64,000 nucleotides of DNA from JAGLTZ01 sp964637695 (GTDB taxonomy: Bacteria; Blakebacterota; Blakebacteria; Blakebacterales; Blakebacteraceae): assembly GCA_964637695.1 (NCBI GenBank), contig CAZWVF010000005.1, forward strand, positions 14,040 through 78,039. Direction: 5' to 3'. Numbering within the stretch: position 1 is the first letter of the stretch; the number at the start of each line of letters is the position of its first letter. Below the pieces are notes generated by a model. The model worked only from the letters and a program-made list of their open reading frames with translations, was not told where the DNA came from and made no database searches. Below, one piece after another: positions 33,701 to 40,676 of this stretch. A program made the position numbers and the translations under genes.

Positions 33701-33817
33701 GGTACGGTCGACCGCTATCAACCGGGATGTCTGGGCCCCGACGGCAGTTGCAGAGGCAAGAAGAAACACCGCCCCCACGACCGCCGGCAGGAGGCGGTCC
33801 GGGCAGTGCCGGATCAT
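30719..33817 (-). CDS. Secreted M6-family zinc metalloprotease with type IX-like C-terminal domain
   Basis: A 1032-residue secreted protease of the immune inhibitor A (M6) family. Signal peptide cleaved near VGAQ. Catalytic motif HEFGHQLGLPD with H280, E281 and H284 as zinc and catalytic residues, followed by LYD and the met-turn region ALMDSGGEGGG. Residues about 560-930 are a beta-rich, propeller-like region (PWMVDVEGDGNFVVALLD and similar). The last ~80 residues, from LYLYPNPARDRCTVRV to YRMTLLVVR, match the type A C-terminal sorting domain used by type IX secretion. M6 enzymes cleave host or environmental proteins; the target is unknown. Its ATG directly follows the porV TAA stop (TAAATG). 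Confidence 0.9.
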   Translation of the reverse strand: MIRHCPDRLLPAVVGAVFLLASATAVGAQTSRLIAVDRTSRSISGGQIVDRPHLNLAPAAGFRSRSHSLLRSARSDPALPDTLQILVLRLQFQPDDDPRTTGDGTYDLRDIDTFRSQEGHDIDAAPHDRRFAQRHMRALHNYWWAMSDGELSLEADVFPTARDQAYELPREISYYGFETPLSGLIEAFETLVADAVAAAQQGSDQIDWDRYDAFVLLHAGADWQGDYAGLGDTPADIPTAYVALDRPVPAGTRAIRDVTIIPETVSQDGFTGAINGSFAHEFGHQLGLPDLYDTVGGITAVGLFALMDSGGEGGGVVDDLFIWGMLPAAISPWSRIFMGWEVPIVVRPGERIDLVASTALAGVHNPPAGAKVGMVHAGGGQSFLIEYRSDDLDGDQSVSLFWEEGVIDGTAALIGGRKVRTYEYDALLPGSGVLIWHLDEEIAESDPDGNGFGNFDDNTLQQDRLRRYLDVEEADGRQELGWFPGYVGEEGDFWNAPPDGPSIFGSSTIPGSASWTGAGTGLQLEVESHADPLAVSLKIGQGTDYRWWSAPIPAGVNSEISVPWMVDVEGDGNFVVALLDSSGGFHLFSSYGDPLTGSNPVWTTPLPPVSGISTAGSLFVVTAGDSLWFLDGSGEVAGRVVLDAPAVKRPVGYELDSNPTALVEVEGGSLLEVSAGGIQERWQTDGETALVLQSPDLVPLVISGNQLLRACRGSGGMLDLLWSGSEDIIDAVGFRGTVPGSSRPGIALLGRSGRLTLLDLGQGTGREYASTDLPEPAGRLAVAYLNSGRGIPSVIVPTVEGVIAVEVNGPRSAGWPPARRGRAALPAPHVVGTPLTIAYGVVAGITDAGELTVYGPTGQLLSRGLRQLIREPAGALTLGAGNREKGPLLLFTDSDSLFAVSLGVYGLEWEELVWKGPGGGAGGGGWVYYQDESPAQPEEDLSQLYLYPNPARDRCTVRVEGSVGSLVVKGFTQSGSYLGEMARLEGSGPGVYEVDVDTSRLGPGVYFLVAEYSAPGVTVPLRRYRMTLLVVR

Positions 33818-34855
33818 TTATAACACCAGGGAGAAGGAGACTCTGGTACCCTGGGCGTACGGCTCATCGGGCGCGTAGGCGTGGCTTATATCGAAGCGAT
33901 AGGCACCATACTTGAGACCGAGACCGAATGTCGGATATTTGACTTTGCCCACACTGTCAGAGAAGTACCCCAGACGCAGTGCAAGGAGGTCGGCAAAGAC
34001 ATACTCGATACCTCCCATATGAACTATCTGATTCAATTCCTCTCTCATCTGATCATCTGTGAGACCGACTATTACACTGGTTATGAAATGGTTCTTCCGC
34101 TGGGCCAGCATTTTGTAGATGTCGTATACCAGGGTCAGTCGGTGGGCGGGCAGGTCGAGAGCCCTGTAAGCCACGCCTGCTCTCAGATTCTGCGGCAGGG
34201 GATCAGCCTGATCGCGGTCTATGTATGCTATATCGGGGCCGACATTCTGCAGTACCACTCCCAGGTTGAGTCCGGGTCTCAGGTCTGTGAGAAGGATCCC
34301 GGCATCAACTGCAAAGGAGAATGCCCGTCCATCCCCCTTTTCGGCTTCGGCGCCGACAGGAGAGAGATTGCTGTAGATTATCTTGAAAGAACCGCCGAGA
34401 GCAACTTTCGGAGAGAGGGAGATGCCGTAAGAGGCGGTCGCGGCAAGATCGAAACTCTCGATCGCGCCCAGATCGTTGCCGGCTCCATCGGTGCGTCGCT
34501 GACTTCCGTATGAATAGAATGTGATATTGCCGCCTATGCCGCCTGCTCTGCCCAGACTGTGTGTACCTCCCAGGAATTCGTAGTAGAAATCATCTACCAG
34601 TTCGGGCAGCGCCTTGTTGTGCATCCCGGTGATTTCGGTGTCCGGCATCAGGGCCAGAGATGCCGGATTGTAGAATGAGGCTGTGGCACCCGAATCTTTA
34701 CCGAGTGCAACGCCGGCACCCCCGATACCCGCATTTCGGGCCCCTGGTTCGATGGTGAGGAATATCACACCGGCAGTGCTTATCTGTGCGCCGGCTGCAG
34801 AAGGAGCCAGCAATATGAGAGCGGTTACAATTATGGCTGCAGAGTTGATTCGCAT
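33818..34855 (-). CDS. PorV-family outer-membrane protein
   Basis: A 345-residue outer-membrane barrel of the PorV/UPF0164 family. Signal peptide cleaved near AGAQ, then the family opening AGVIFLTIEPGARNAGIGGAGVAL and SGATASFYNPASLALM, followed by regular strands to an ILPGVxx-like C-terminal SFSLVL. PorV is the shuttle that carries type IX cargo from the translocon to the attachment complex, and its FadL-like barrel is found across the FCB group. The next gene encodes a likely cargo with a type IX-like signal. The start ATG is next to a hairpin (GGGG-GCAT-CCCC) that covers its ribosome binding site; see the leader entry. Confidence 0.85.
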   Translation of the reverse strand: MRINSAAIIVTALILLAPSAAGAQISTAGVIFLTIEPGARNAGIGGAGVALGKDSGATASFYNPASLALMPDTEITGMHNKALPELVDDFYYEFLGGTHSLGRAGGIGGNITFYSYGSQRRTDGAGNDLGAIESFDLAATASYGISLSPKVALGGSFKIIYSNLSPVGAEAEKGDGRAFSFAVDAGILLTDLRPGLNLGVVLQNVGPDIAYIDRDQADPLPQNLRAGVAYRALDLPAHRLTLVYDIYKMLAQRKNHFITSVIVGLTDDQMREELNQIVHMGGIEYVFADLLALRLGYFSDSVGKVKYPTFGLGLKYGAYRFDISHAYAPDEPYAQGTRVSFSLVL

Positions 34856-35045
34856 GGGGATGCCCCCTAGTTAGTTTCCGTCCGGAAACACGCCGGTTTC
34901 CGAATGGGAACTAGTTAAAGCCCCATTGTCTCCTCACGGAGACATCAGGTCCTCGTTCACGCCCGTTCCCTGCCCGGGCAACGGGTTGGTTGTTATTCCG
35001 AGCGCAACGAGCTTCTAGGCAGCCTTTCGAAAGAGTTCAATATCA
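34856..35045 (-). ncRNA. Structured 5' leader of the porV operon (candidate regulatory RNA)
   Basis: About 190 untranslated bases lie between the predicted start of transcription and porV. In order on the minus strand: a GC-rich stem-loop (34962-34985, CCCGTT/AACGGG); a perfect 6-bp stem with GTGA tetraloop (34928-34943, GTCTCC/GGAGAC); the hairpin element I (34872-34913); and a tight GGGG-GCAT-CCCC hairpin that covers the Shine-Dalgarno purines next to the ATG. An upstream ATGGGG near 34917-34923 is complementary to CCCCAT at the start codon and could compete with that hairpin. I do not recognise a known riboswitch class. Confidence 0.45.
34868..34917. repeat. Hairpin element I (class III termini) with flanking TAGTTA repeats
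   Basis: A 38-bp hairpin (34874-34911) with arms GTTTCCGTCCGGAAAC and GTTTCCGAATGGGAAC (about 15 of 18 paired when the TA flanks are included). It is bounded on both sides by TAGTTA (34868-34873 and 34912-34917). The left arm with its TA, TAGTTTCCGTCCGGA, differs by one base from the left end of element G (58259-58273). It sits in the porV leader, 12 bases ahead of the coding sequence. Confidence 0.7.
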
Positions 35046-35051
35046 TCCTCG

Positions 35052-35080
35052 ACTATATTATCTGATCCCATCACTGTCAA
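35052..35080 (-). promoter_or_regulatory. Sigma-70 promoter of the porV operon
   Basis: On the minus strand a perfect TTGACA (35075-35080) is followed after 17 bases by TATAGT (35052-35057). Transcription should start near 35045, giving a leader of about 190 bases before porV. This is the best-matching promoter in the window. Confidence 0.8.
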
Positions 35081-35094
35081 GCGAGCGAGAAAAC

Positions 35095-35120
35095 TAGTGC
35101 ACCGTTCCGCAAGTTCGGAA
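35095..35120. repeat. Partial hairpin element F (class II terminus)
   Basis: TAGTGCACCGTTCCGCAAG shares the 13 bases CACCGTTCCGCAA with the left end of element E (7694). It is followed by CGGAA, so TTCCG-CAAGTT-CGGAA can pair. It looks like a shortened or decayed copy. It starts 15 bases upstream of the porV -35 box and ends 2 bases before the stop codon of the Trm112-like gene. Confidence 0.5.
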
Positions 35121-35122
35121 AC

Positions 35123-35290
35123 TCAATATTCTTCGGCCTCATCAATCAACATAACCGGTATATCGTCCTCGATCGTGTATCTCAGCCTGCACTCTTCACA
35201 GTCGAGAACCTGTCCCTCCCTGTTGTAGCGGAGCACCCCTTTGCATCTGGGACAGGCCAGTATTTCGAGCAGTTCTTCTGATATGGCCAT
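35123..35290 (-). CDS. Trm112/UPF0434-family small zinc protein
   Basis: A 55-residue protein of the Trm112-like (UPF0434, YcaR-type) family. It reads MAISEELLEILACPRC through CEECRLRYTIEDDIPVML, the standard pattern, with four cysteines (C13, C16, C31, C34) that should bind one zinc. Eukaryotic Trm112 activates several methyltransferases; the bacterial role is not well defined. GGAAGA lies 11 bases ahead of the ATG. It follows accA by 34 bases and is probably co-transcribed with it. Confidence 0.88.
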   Translation of the reverse strand: MAISEELLEILACPRCKGVLRYNREGQVLDCEECRLRYTIEDDIPVMLIDEAEEY

Positions 35291-35324
35291 GATGGCGGAT
35301 CTTCCGGGATTATTTCTCCTGATT

Positions 35325-36281
35325 CTACTCCGAGAATGTTCCTATCGACGCATACTTCTGAAGGCGTTTTTCCACCAGGGTTTCGGGATCGAGTTCCTCC
35401 AGTTCGTCGAGTGCACTCTTCAGAACCTGCGAAAGCTGTTCCGCAGCATCATCCGGTGCCCTGTGTGCTCCCCCTCCCGGTTCGGGCACGATTCCGTCCA
35501 CGATACCTATCTCGTCCAGATCGCTGGCCGTGATCTTCATTGCATCGGCCGCCCTGGGCGCGTGTTCGGCGCTCCGCCACAGTATCGATGCACACCCTTC
35601 AGGTGTTATGACGGAATAGTAGGTATTTTCCTGGGTATAGATGCGGTCTGCCACCCCGATCCCGAGGGCTCCCCCGGATCCACCCTCCCCTATGACCAGT
35701 GAAACGATAGGAACAGGAAGAACGGCCATCTCCCTGAGGTTTACCGCTATCGCTTCGGCCTGTCCCCGTTCTTCGGCTCCCACTCCGGGATAGGCACCCT
35801 GGGTATCAATGAAGGTGACAACCGAACGGCCGCTTCTTGCCGCCAGCAGCATTATCCTGAGGGCTTTTCTGTACCCTTCAGGACGGGACTGCCCGAAATT
35901 CCTGTATATGCGCTGTTTCGTGTCGCGGCCCTTCTGATGACCGATTACGGCTACGCTCCGGCCATCGAAAGTTGCGAAACCGGATACAATAGCCTTTTCA
36001 TCTGCAAACGCTCGGTCGCCGTGCAGTTCGATCCAGTCGCTGAACATCATTTCTATGTAATCGAGTGTGTAGGGCCGGTCTGGATGGCGTGCAAGCTGAA
36101 CGCGCTGCCAGCGTGTAAGATTGCTGTAAACCTCCTCACGGAGACTCTCAACCTTCTTCTCAAGCTTGACTATCTCATCTCCCAGATCTATCCGTTCGAC
36201 AGAGGCATAGGAACGCATGTCGGCGATGCGCCTCTCCAGCTCGATAATCGGCCTTTCAAATTCGAGAATAAATCCGTCCAT
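35325..36281 (-). CDS. accA: Acetyl-CoA carboxylase carboxyltransferase subunit alpha
   Basis: Alpha subunit of the carboxyltransferase that moves the carboxyl group from biotin to acetyl-CoA, making malonyl-CoA for fatty acid synthesis. The 318 residues start with the helical FILEFERPIIELERRIADM, then RHPDRPYTLDYIEMMF, FDGRSVAVIGHQKGRDTKQRI, NFGQSRPEGYRKALRIM, FIDTQGAYPGVGAEERGQAEAIA and GEGGSGGALGIGVAD. Length is typical. The beta subunit accD is not in the window. Confidence 0.97.
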   Translation of the reverse strand: MDGFILEFERPIIELERRIADMRSYASVERIDLGDEIVKLEKKVESLREEVYSNLTRWQRVQLARHPDRPYTLDYIEMMFSDWIELHGDRAFADEKAIVSGFATFDGRSVAVIGHQKGRDTKQRIYRNFGQSRPEGYRKALRIMLLAARSGRSVVTFIDTQGAYPGVGAEERGQAEAIAVNLREMAVLPVPIVSLVIGEGGSGGALGIGVADRIYTQENTYYSVITPEGCASILWRSAEHAPRAADAMKITASDLDEIGIVDGIVPEPGGGAHRAPDDAAEQLSQVLKSALDELEELDPETLVEKRLQKYASIGTFSE

Positions 36282-36359
36282 CGCGACCTGAAATATCCGC
36301 TCCTTGCAGATTGAAACATTATGAAGGACATGGAAACTACCGGGGTGGCTGAAACGATG

Positions 36360-36533
36360 TCAAGAAATATGAGCTTTCGGGAGATCATCCTGGCGGGAAC
36401 GGGAGAGGATGAAGGAGGTGTTGTCCAGGATATCCCCCAGTGCCACGCCGAATTGATCTCTGATCGCCTCGTACTGAGGCCGAAGATCGAGAAAGGGTAT
36501 CCTGATCGCTTCTTTAGAATTCACCAGCAGCGG
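36360..36533 (-). pseudogene. N-terminal remnant of a DegT/DnrJ-type aminotransferase
   Basis: The frame reads IPFLDLRPQYEAIRDQF followed by GVALGDILDNTSFIL, which is the conserved N-terminus of PLP-dependent sugar aminotransferases of the DegT/DnrJ/EryC1 family. It then loses all similarity (SRSRQDDLPKAHIS) and stops. Normal members are about 370-410 residues, so roughly 85-90% of the gene is gone. The GTG at 36533 is a likely old start. It lies at the border between accA and the glycan genes, and a full-length relative stands at 47886-49094. Confidence 0.65.
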
Positions 36534-36625
36534 CTCCCTGTGTATTATTCCAGTCATCGAGAGTAAAGGAAACACCTTATTCTGACGAATGGGAAATCGG
36601 AAAGTGGAGTAAACGGCAACAGGGC

Positions 36626-37459
36626 ATGAACGATAGCCAACCGAAGATATCTTTCATAACGTCGGTCATGAACGGGGCTCGTACAATGGAGCGTCTGCTC
36701 GACAGCCTCGCCACCCAGAGCTACCGAAATTTCGAACATGTGGTCATCGATGGAGGATCTACCGACGGTACTGTTGATATCCTCAGGAAAAAGGAGCATT
36801 CGATAGCCTACTGGGAATCGGAACCTGACCGGGGTGTCTATCACGCCTGGAACAAGGCCCTCGATCACGCACGGGGCGAGTGGCTCTGTTTCCTGGGTGC
36901 AGATGATTACCTGTGGGAGCCCGGCATTCTCGACCTCGTCGTACCTATTTTGGATAAGGAACGGGAGAGATTCAATGTCATATACGGTATTACCAACGTG
37001 GTGGATTCCACCGGCACGCTGCGATACTCGCTGGGCCAGACGTGGGAGCAGGCACGCCGTGATTTCTTCCGGAACATGTCATTTCCCAATCCGAGCACCT
37101 TTTACCGAAAGGACCTTTTCGCAACATACGGCACCTTCGATGAATCTCTGAAGATTGTCGGGGACTACGAATTCTCACTCAGGGTATTGAAGGAGAGGGA
37201 TGCTCTCTTCATAGATCGTGTAATTACCGGCATGGAAGAGGGAGGGCAATCGGGCAACAGGAAGCACGCCGTGGCCACGGTGAAAGAGGTGGTAGTGGCC
37301 CAGCGCATGCACGGCCTGACCAGGGTTCCGGTCTGGCTTTCTCCCAGGGTATTCCGCGTAAGAGTTCACTCGCTGCTGGCCCGAATCTTTGGAGAGGAGC
37401 GGACGTTGAAAATGGTCAATATCTACAGGAAGGTGATGGGAAAACCGAAGCTCTCCTGA
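36626..37459 (+). CDS. Family 2 glycosyltransferase
   Basis: A 277-residue GT-A enzyme of the WcaA type. Visible: KISFITSVMNGARTMERLLDSL at the N-terminus, HVVIDGGSTDGTVDIL, the DxD-like LCFLGADDYLW, then FPNPSTFYRKDLFATYGTFDESLKIVGDYEF. No membrane span. It likely adds one sugar to a lipid-linked glycan at the cytoplasmic face; donor and acceptor are unknown. It is alone on the plus strand between the aminotransferase remnant and the convergent phosphodiesterase-like gene, so it may be a stray from the glycan operons. Confidence 0.88.
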   Translation: MNDSQPKISFITSVMNGARTMERLLDSLATQSYRNFEHVVIDGGSTDGTVDILRKKEHSIAYWESEPDRGVYHAWNKALDHARGEWLCFLGADDYLWEPGILDLVVPILDKERERFNVIYGITNVVDSTGTLRYSLGQTWEQARRDFFRNMSFPNPSTFYRKDLFATYGTFDESLKIVGDYEFSLRVLKERDALFIDRVITGMEEGGQSGNRKHAVATVKEVVVAQRMHGLTRVPVWLSPRVFRVRVHSLLARIFGEERTLKMVNIYRKVMGKPKLS

Positions 37460-37498
37460 CCGCATAGAGGTCTCAGATGATTCCCGGGGCAAATGCAG

Positions 37499-39049
37499 TC
37501 ATAAGTAACCCAGATCCCTGAGACGTCTCTCAATAATCTCCCTTTCCTCTGCTGTATATACCTCACTCTCTTTATTGTCCACCTTCTCATCCGTACTGCC
37601 GGCGGGAAGCGAACCACCTGCCGGCCCGGGGTGATCATCCTCCTTCAGCACGACTCCCTCCCTGAACAGTTCATGCCTGACCCTGCCGTCCATCTCCTCC
37701 CCCGGTTGGACACCCAGGTAGCTCAGCAGTGTGGGAGCGATGTCGATCAGATCGATTTCCAGATCGGATTGGGGCTCGATTCCCGGTCCCGTCAGTACCA
37801 CGATACCATCGGGGTGATGCCGGCCGGCGTGGAAGTCGGATCCCGGCACAACAGTCGAAAAGGTTTCCACGTTCTTCTCGTGTAGACCGGTAACCGAGTA
37901 ATGCCCGTGAGGTTCAACAACAAGATCGGGCAGAGATCGGGCTCCATCTCCAGGATCGAGCGCTTCGAGCGGGTGAACCGCCGAGATGACCCTCTCTCCC
38001 GTTTCACTATCCAGCAGTGACTCCAGCATTGCGGTCAGTTGTGCGGCTGTTCCCTGCCTGGCTTTCCTCTCACTCTCCAGCAGGTATATGAAGGCTTCAT
38101 TGCTCCTGCCTGTGGATAATGCTCTCGAGGCCATCCAATCCACAGGAGGATCACCAGAAGAGGTCAGGTCGAGTTTCAGGAAATCGTTTTCCTGCAGCCA
38201 TCTCCACAGGTTGAACCTTCTGCCGTGGCGCTGAAAGCCGTGATCCGACACGACCGCCGTCAGCCAGGGATTGGAAGTATGCCTGCCGAAGGAGTAACCG
38301 ATCACTCCTATCTGCTGATCGAGTGTACCGAAAAAGCGTCGCACGATCTCCCGGTTCTTTACCCTGTCAAAAAGGGGGTGATCGTGGTCGAGGTAGTGCC
38401 ACAGAACGTGCTGGAGAACGTCGGAAGCCTGGAAATGAACCATCAGCATATCCACCGGTTCCTCCTGCATCAGCCAGCAGGCGGCCCTCCCCCTGTTGAC
38501 TGCGACCGAAGAGATCCAATCGAGAAATGCATCGAGGTTTTCCCGATCCGATTCCGTCACTGCTGTCTCCAGGTGGAATATGCTGTATTCGGGAACAGCC
38601 TCGAGGAGGCGCTCCGCCAGAGCGGCGGGGTATGTGAATTCAGATTCGAGAGTCGGAGTCATCAGGCCCGTAACCATGAAGCCGTTGACCGGCTTTGGAG
38701 GATATGTCATCGGCAGGTTGATAATGCCTACCCGCCGGCCCTCATTACCCGCCCGTTCCCACAGGGTCTCAGGAATCCCGCGTATGTCAACGGGCTGCAG
38801 GGACCTTTCCTTTCTATCCCAATGGTAGAAATCGATGACGCCGTTCTTAACCGGATTCGAGCCGGTTTGAAATGAAGTCCATGCTGCTGGTGTAATTGCG
38901 GGAAGAGTCGATCGCAGCACCCCCCATGATCCGCTCTCCATCAGTCCCTTCAGAGACGGCATGAGACCGTCGTCCACGGCAGGCTTCAGCACCTTCCAGG
39001 TGGCACCGTCGATGCCGAATATGAGTACCTTCCGTTCAGAAAAGGTCAA
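37499..39049 (-). CDS. Alkaline-phosphatase-superfamily phosphodiesterase
   Basis: A 516-residue protein of the type I phosphodiesterase/nucleotide pyrophosphatase fold. Visible: FGIDGATWKVLKPAVDDG with the first metal aspartate, TPAAWTSFQTG with the likely nucleophile threonine, VHFQASDVLQHVLWHYLDHDHPLFDRV, VVSDHGFQRHG and GRHHPDGIVVLTGPGI with late metal histidines, ending in IDIAPTLLSYLGV. There is no signal peptide. Substrates in this family range from nucleotides to phosphoglycans and lipids. The start is set at TTG 39049, overlapping the upstream stop by 4 bases, because an earlier frame runs inside the neighbour. Last gene of the six-gene operon. Confidence 0.8.
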   Translation of the reverse strand: MTFSERKVLIFGIDGATWKVLKPAVDDGLMPSLKGLMESGSWGVLRSTLPAITPAAWTSFQTGSNPVKNGVIDFYHWDRKERSLQPVDIRGIPETLWERAGNEGRRVGIINLPMTYPPKPVNGFMVTGLMTPTLESEFTYPAALAERLLEAVPEYSIFHLETAVTESDRENLDAFLDWISSVAVNRGRAACWLMQEEPVDMLMVHFQASDVLQHVLWHYLDHDHPLFDRVKNREIVRRFFGTLDQQIGVIGYSFGRHTSNPWLTAVVSDHGFQRHGRRFNLWRWLQENDFLKLDLTSSGDPPVDWMASRALSTGRSNEAFIYLLESERKARQGTAAQLTAMLESLLDSETGERVISAVHPLEALDPGDGARSLPDLVVEPHGHYSVTGLHEKNVETFSTVVPGSDFHAGRHHPDGIVVLTGPGIEPQSDLEIDLIDIAPTLLSYLGVQPGEEMDGRVRHELFREGVVLKEDDHPGPAGGSLPAGSTDEKVDNKESEVYTAEEREIIERRLRDLGYL

Positions 39050-39777
39050 AGGCGACCCAGCAGAGACATGACCCTGAGATACCAGACCATCCAGACCGCC
39101 TCCCAGATCACACCTTTTGACATCTTGCTGACACCCGACCGCCGCTCCACGAAGGTGATGGAGATCTCTCTGACCTGGAAACCGAGCTTCCACGCTCTGA
39201 ATACCATCTCTATCTGGAATGCATAACCGTCACTCTTAACCCGTTCCAGGTCTATGGCCTCCAGGATGTCACGTCTGAATCCCCTGAAACCGCTCGTGGA
39301 ATCGGCAACAGGCAGTCCGGTGACTATCCTGGAGTATAGATTTGCGAACCATGAGAGGAGGAGTCTTCCAAGAGGCCAGTTCACCACATTTACACCCTGC
39401 ACATAGCGTGATCCGAGAACCAGATCGTAATCCTTCAGCTTCCAGAAGAGTTCGGGCAGGTACTTTGGATCGTGTGAGAGGTCGGCATCCATTTCGAACA
39501 TGTAATCGTATCGACGTTTCAGAGCCCAGCGCATCCCGTCCCTGTATGCGCTTCCCAGTCCCATTTTGCTGCTCCTTCTGAGCAGGTGGAGCCGGTCCTC
39601 CTCGGCGATCATCGATTCGACCAGTTCTGCTGTGCCGTCGGGAGATCCGTCGTCCACAACCAGGATATCGAGCGGAAGAGCCTGGTCGAATACACCCCGT
39701 ACAACCCGCTGGATATTCTCCGCTTCGTTGTAGGTGGGTATGATTACCAGTCCTCTTTCACGTTTTTCGGCTGTCAC
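39046..39777 (-). CDS. Polyprenyl-phosphate glycosyltransferase, DPM1-like GT2
   Basis: A 243-residue family 2 transferase similar to dolichol- and polyprenol-phosphate mannose synthases. Visible: GLVIIPTYNEAENIQRVV, DILVVDDGSPDGTAELV, GLGSAYRDGMRWAL, the DxD motif MDADLSHDPKYLPEL, VLGSRYVQG and the SGFRGFRRDILEAI acceptor loop. It has no added membrane spans. It would load a sugar such as mannose on undecaprenyl phosphate as a lipid-linked donor. The large YfhO and DUF2723 membrane proteins in this region are candidate users of such a donor. Confidence 0.88.
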   Translation of the reverse strand: MTAEKRERGLVIIPTYNEAENIQRVVRGVFDQALPLDILVVDDGSPDGTAELVESMIAEEDRLHLLRRSSKMGLGSAYRDGMRWALKRRYDYMFEMDADLSHDPKYLPELFWKLKDYDLVLGSRYVQGVNVVNWPLGRLLLSWFANLYSRIVTGLPVADSTSGFRGFRRDILEAIDLERVKSDGYAFQIEMVFRAWKLGFQVREISITFVERRSGVSKMSKGVIWEAVWMVWYLRVMSLLGRL

Positions 39778-40676
39778 TCACTATCTCCGTATTCCTCTGC
39801 TTCCCTTTTGAAAATCTCCAGACTTTTTTCAAGATCGAGGGGCTCGATGCCGAAATCCTCTCTCAGACGATCGAGAATGAATCCCGAATCGAGGGGACGA
39901 TCTGCATCCTGTCCCAGTTCCTCGGTTGTAACCGGTATAATTCTCCCTTTATCAAGACCGAATGTATCGGCCAGTCTTACGGCGAATTCATATCTGCTGA
40001 CCCGGTCGGAGCCGGCAGCATTATAGAGACCTGACCCGCCCTGTTCCACCATCTCAATGAGCACCCGAGCCAGATCTGAGGCAAGGGTTGGATTCCCCAG
40101 CTGGTCGGTTACGGTCCTGACCTCCTCCCCCGCCTGCAGTTTCTTGAGAACCCAGAGACCGAAATTTGTCCTCACACCCGGAGCGGCCCCGTAGAGAACC
40201 ATGGTCCGCACAACCAGGTGGGGACCACCGTTCTCCGATACGACATCTTCCATTTCCGCCTTCGAGGCGCCGTATATCCCCAGCGGATTTCTCGATGCAT
40301 CTTCGGCGTAGGGACCTTCCCGGCCGTCAAAGACATAATCGGTTGAAAGGGTCAGTACTCTTGTTCCCGTTCCTTCGGCCGCCGCCAGAAGATTCGAAAC
40401 TCCATCTACATTGACGGACCTGACCCTCTCTTCGTTTGCCTCGCTGGCATCGACGGCAGTATAGGCCGCTGCATTAAACACCCACTCAGGAGCCAGATCC
40501 TCAATTGTCCTTTTCACCTCATCTCTGTTGCTGATATCGAGACGGCGCAGCAACCCGGCACTCACCTGAGGGGCGGCAACCAGATCGAACCGGGAGACTT
40601 CATGCCCCGCGGCTGTCGCCTTCTCAGCCAGCTTCTGGCCCAGCAGTCCGGCCGCTCCAATCACAGCGAGATTCAT
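39774..40676 (-). CDS. rfbD: dTDP-4-dehydrorhamnose reductase RfbD
   Basis: Last enzyme of dTDP-L-rhamnose synthesis: reduces dTDP-4-keto-L-rhamnose with NAD(P)H. The 300 residues are an extended SDR: NAD loop VIGAAGLLGQKLAE, VFNAAAYTAVDASE, LSTDYVFDGREGPYAE, catalytic Y135 and K139 (YGASK), and VRTMVLYG. The ATG at 40676 overlaps the flippase stop by 4 bases; a longer upstream frame lies inside that gene and is not used. The 3,5-epimerase rfbC is 12 kb away on the other strand, and rfbA and rfbB are not in the window. Confidence 0.92.
   Translation of the reverse strand: MNLAVIGAAGLLGQKLAEKATAAGHEVSRFDLVAAPQVSAGLLRRLDISNRDEVKRTIEDLAPEWVFNAAAYTAVDASEANEERVRSVNVDGVSNLLAAAEGTGTRVLTLSTDYVFDGREGPYAEDASRNPLGIYGASKAEMEDVVSENGGPHLVVRTMVLYGAAPGVRTNFGLWVLKKLQAGEEVRTVTDQLGNPTLASDLARVLIEMVEQGGSGLYNAAGSDRVSRYEFAVRLADTFGLDKGRIIPVTTEELGQDADRPLDSGFILDRLREDFGIEPLDLEKSLEIFKREAEEYGDSE

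Noticed and set aside
34856..35045. Known riboswitch or small RNA class (c-di-GMP, SRP, tmRNA, RNase P) in the porV leader
   Set aside because: None of the conserved core sequences of these RNAs is present; only generic stems can be seen.
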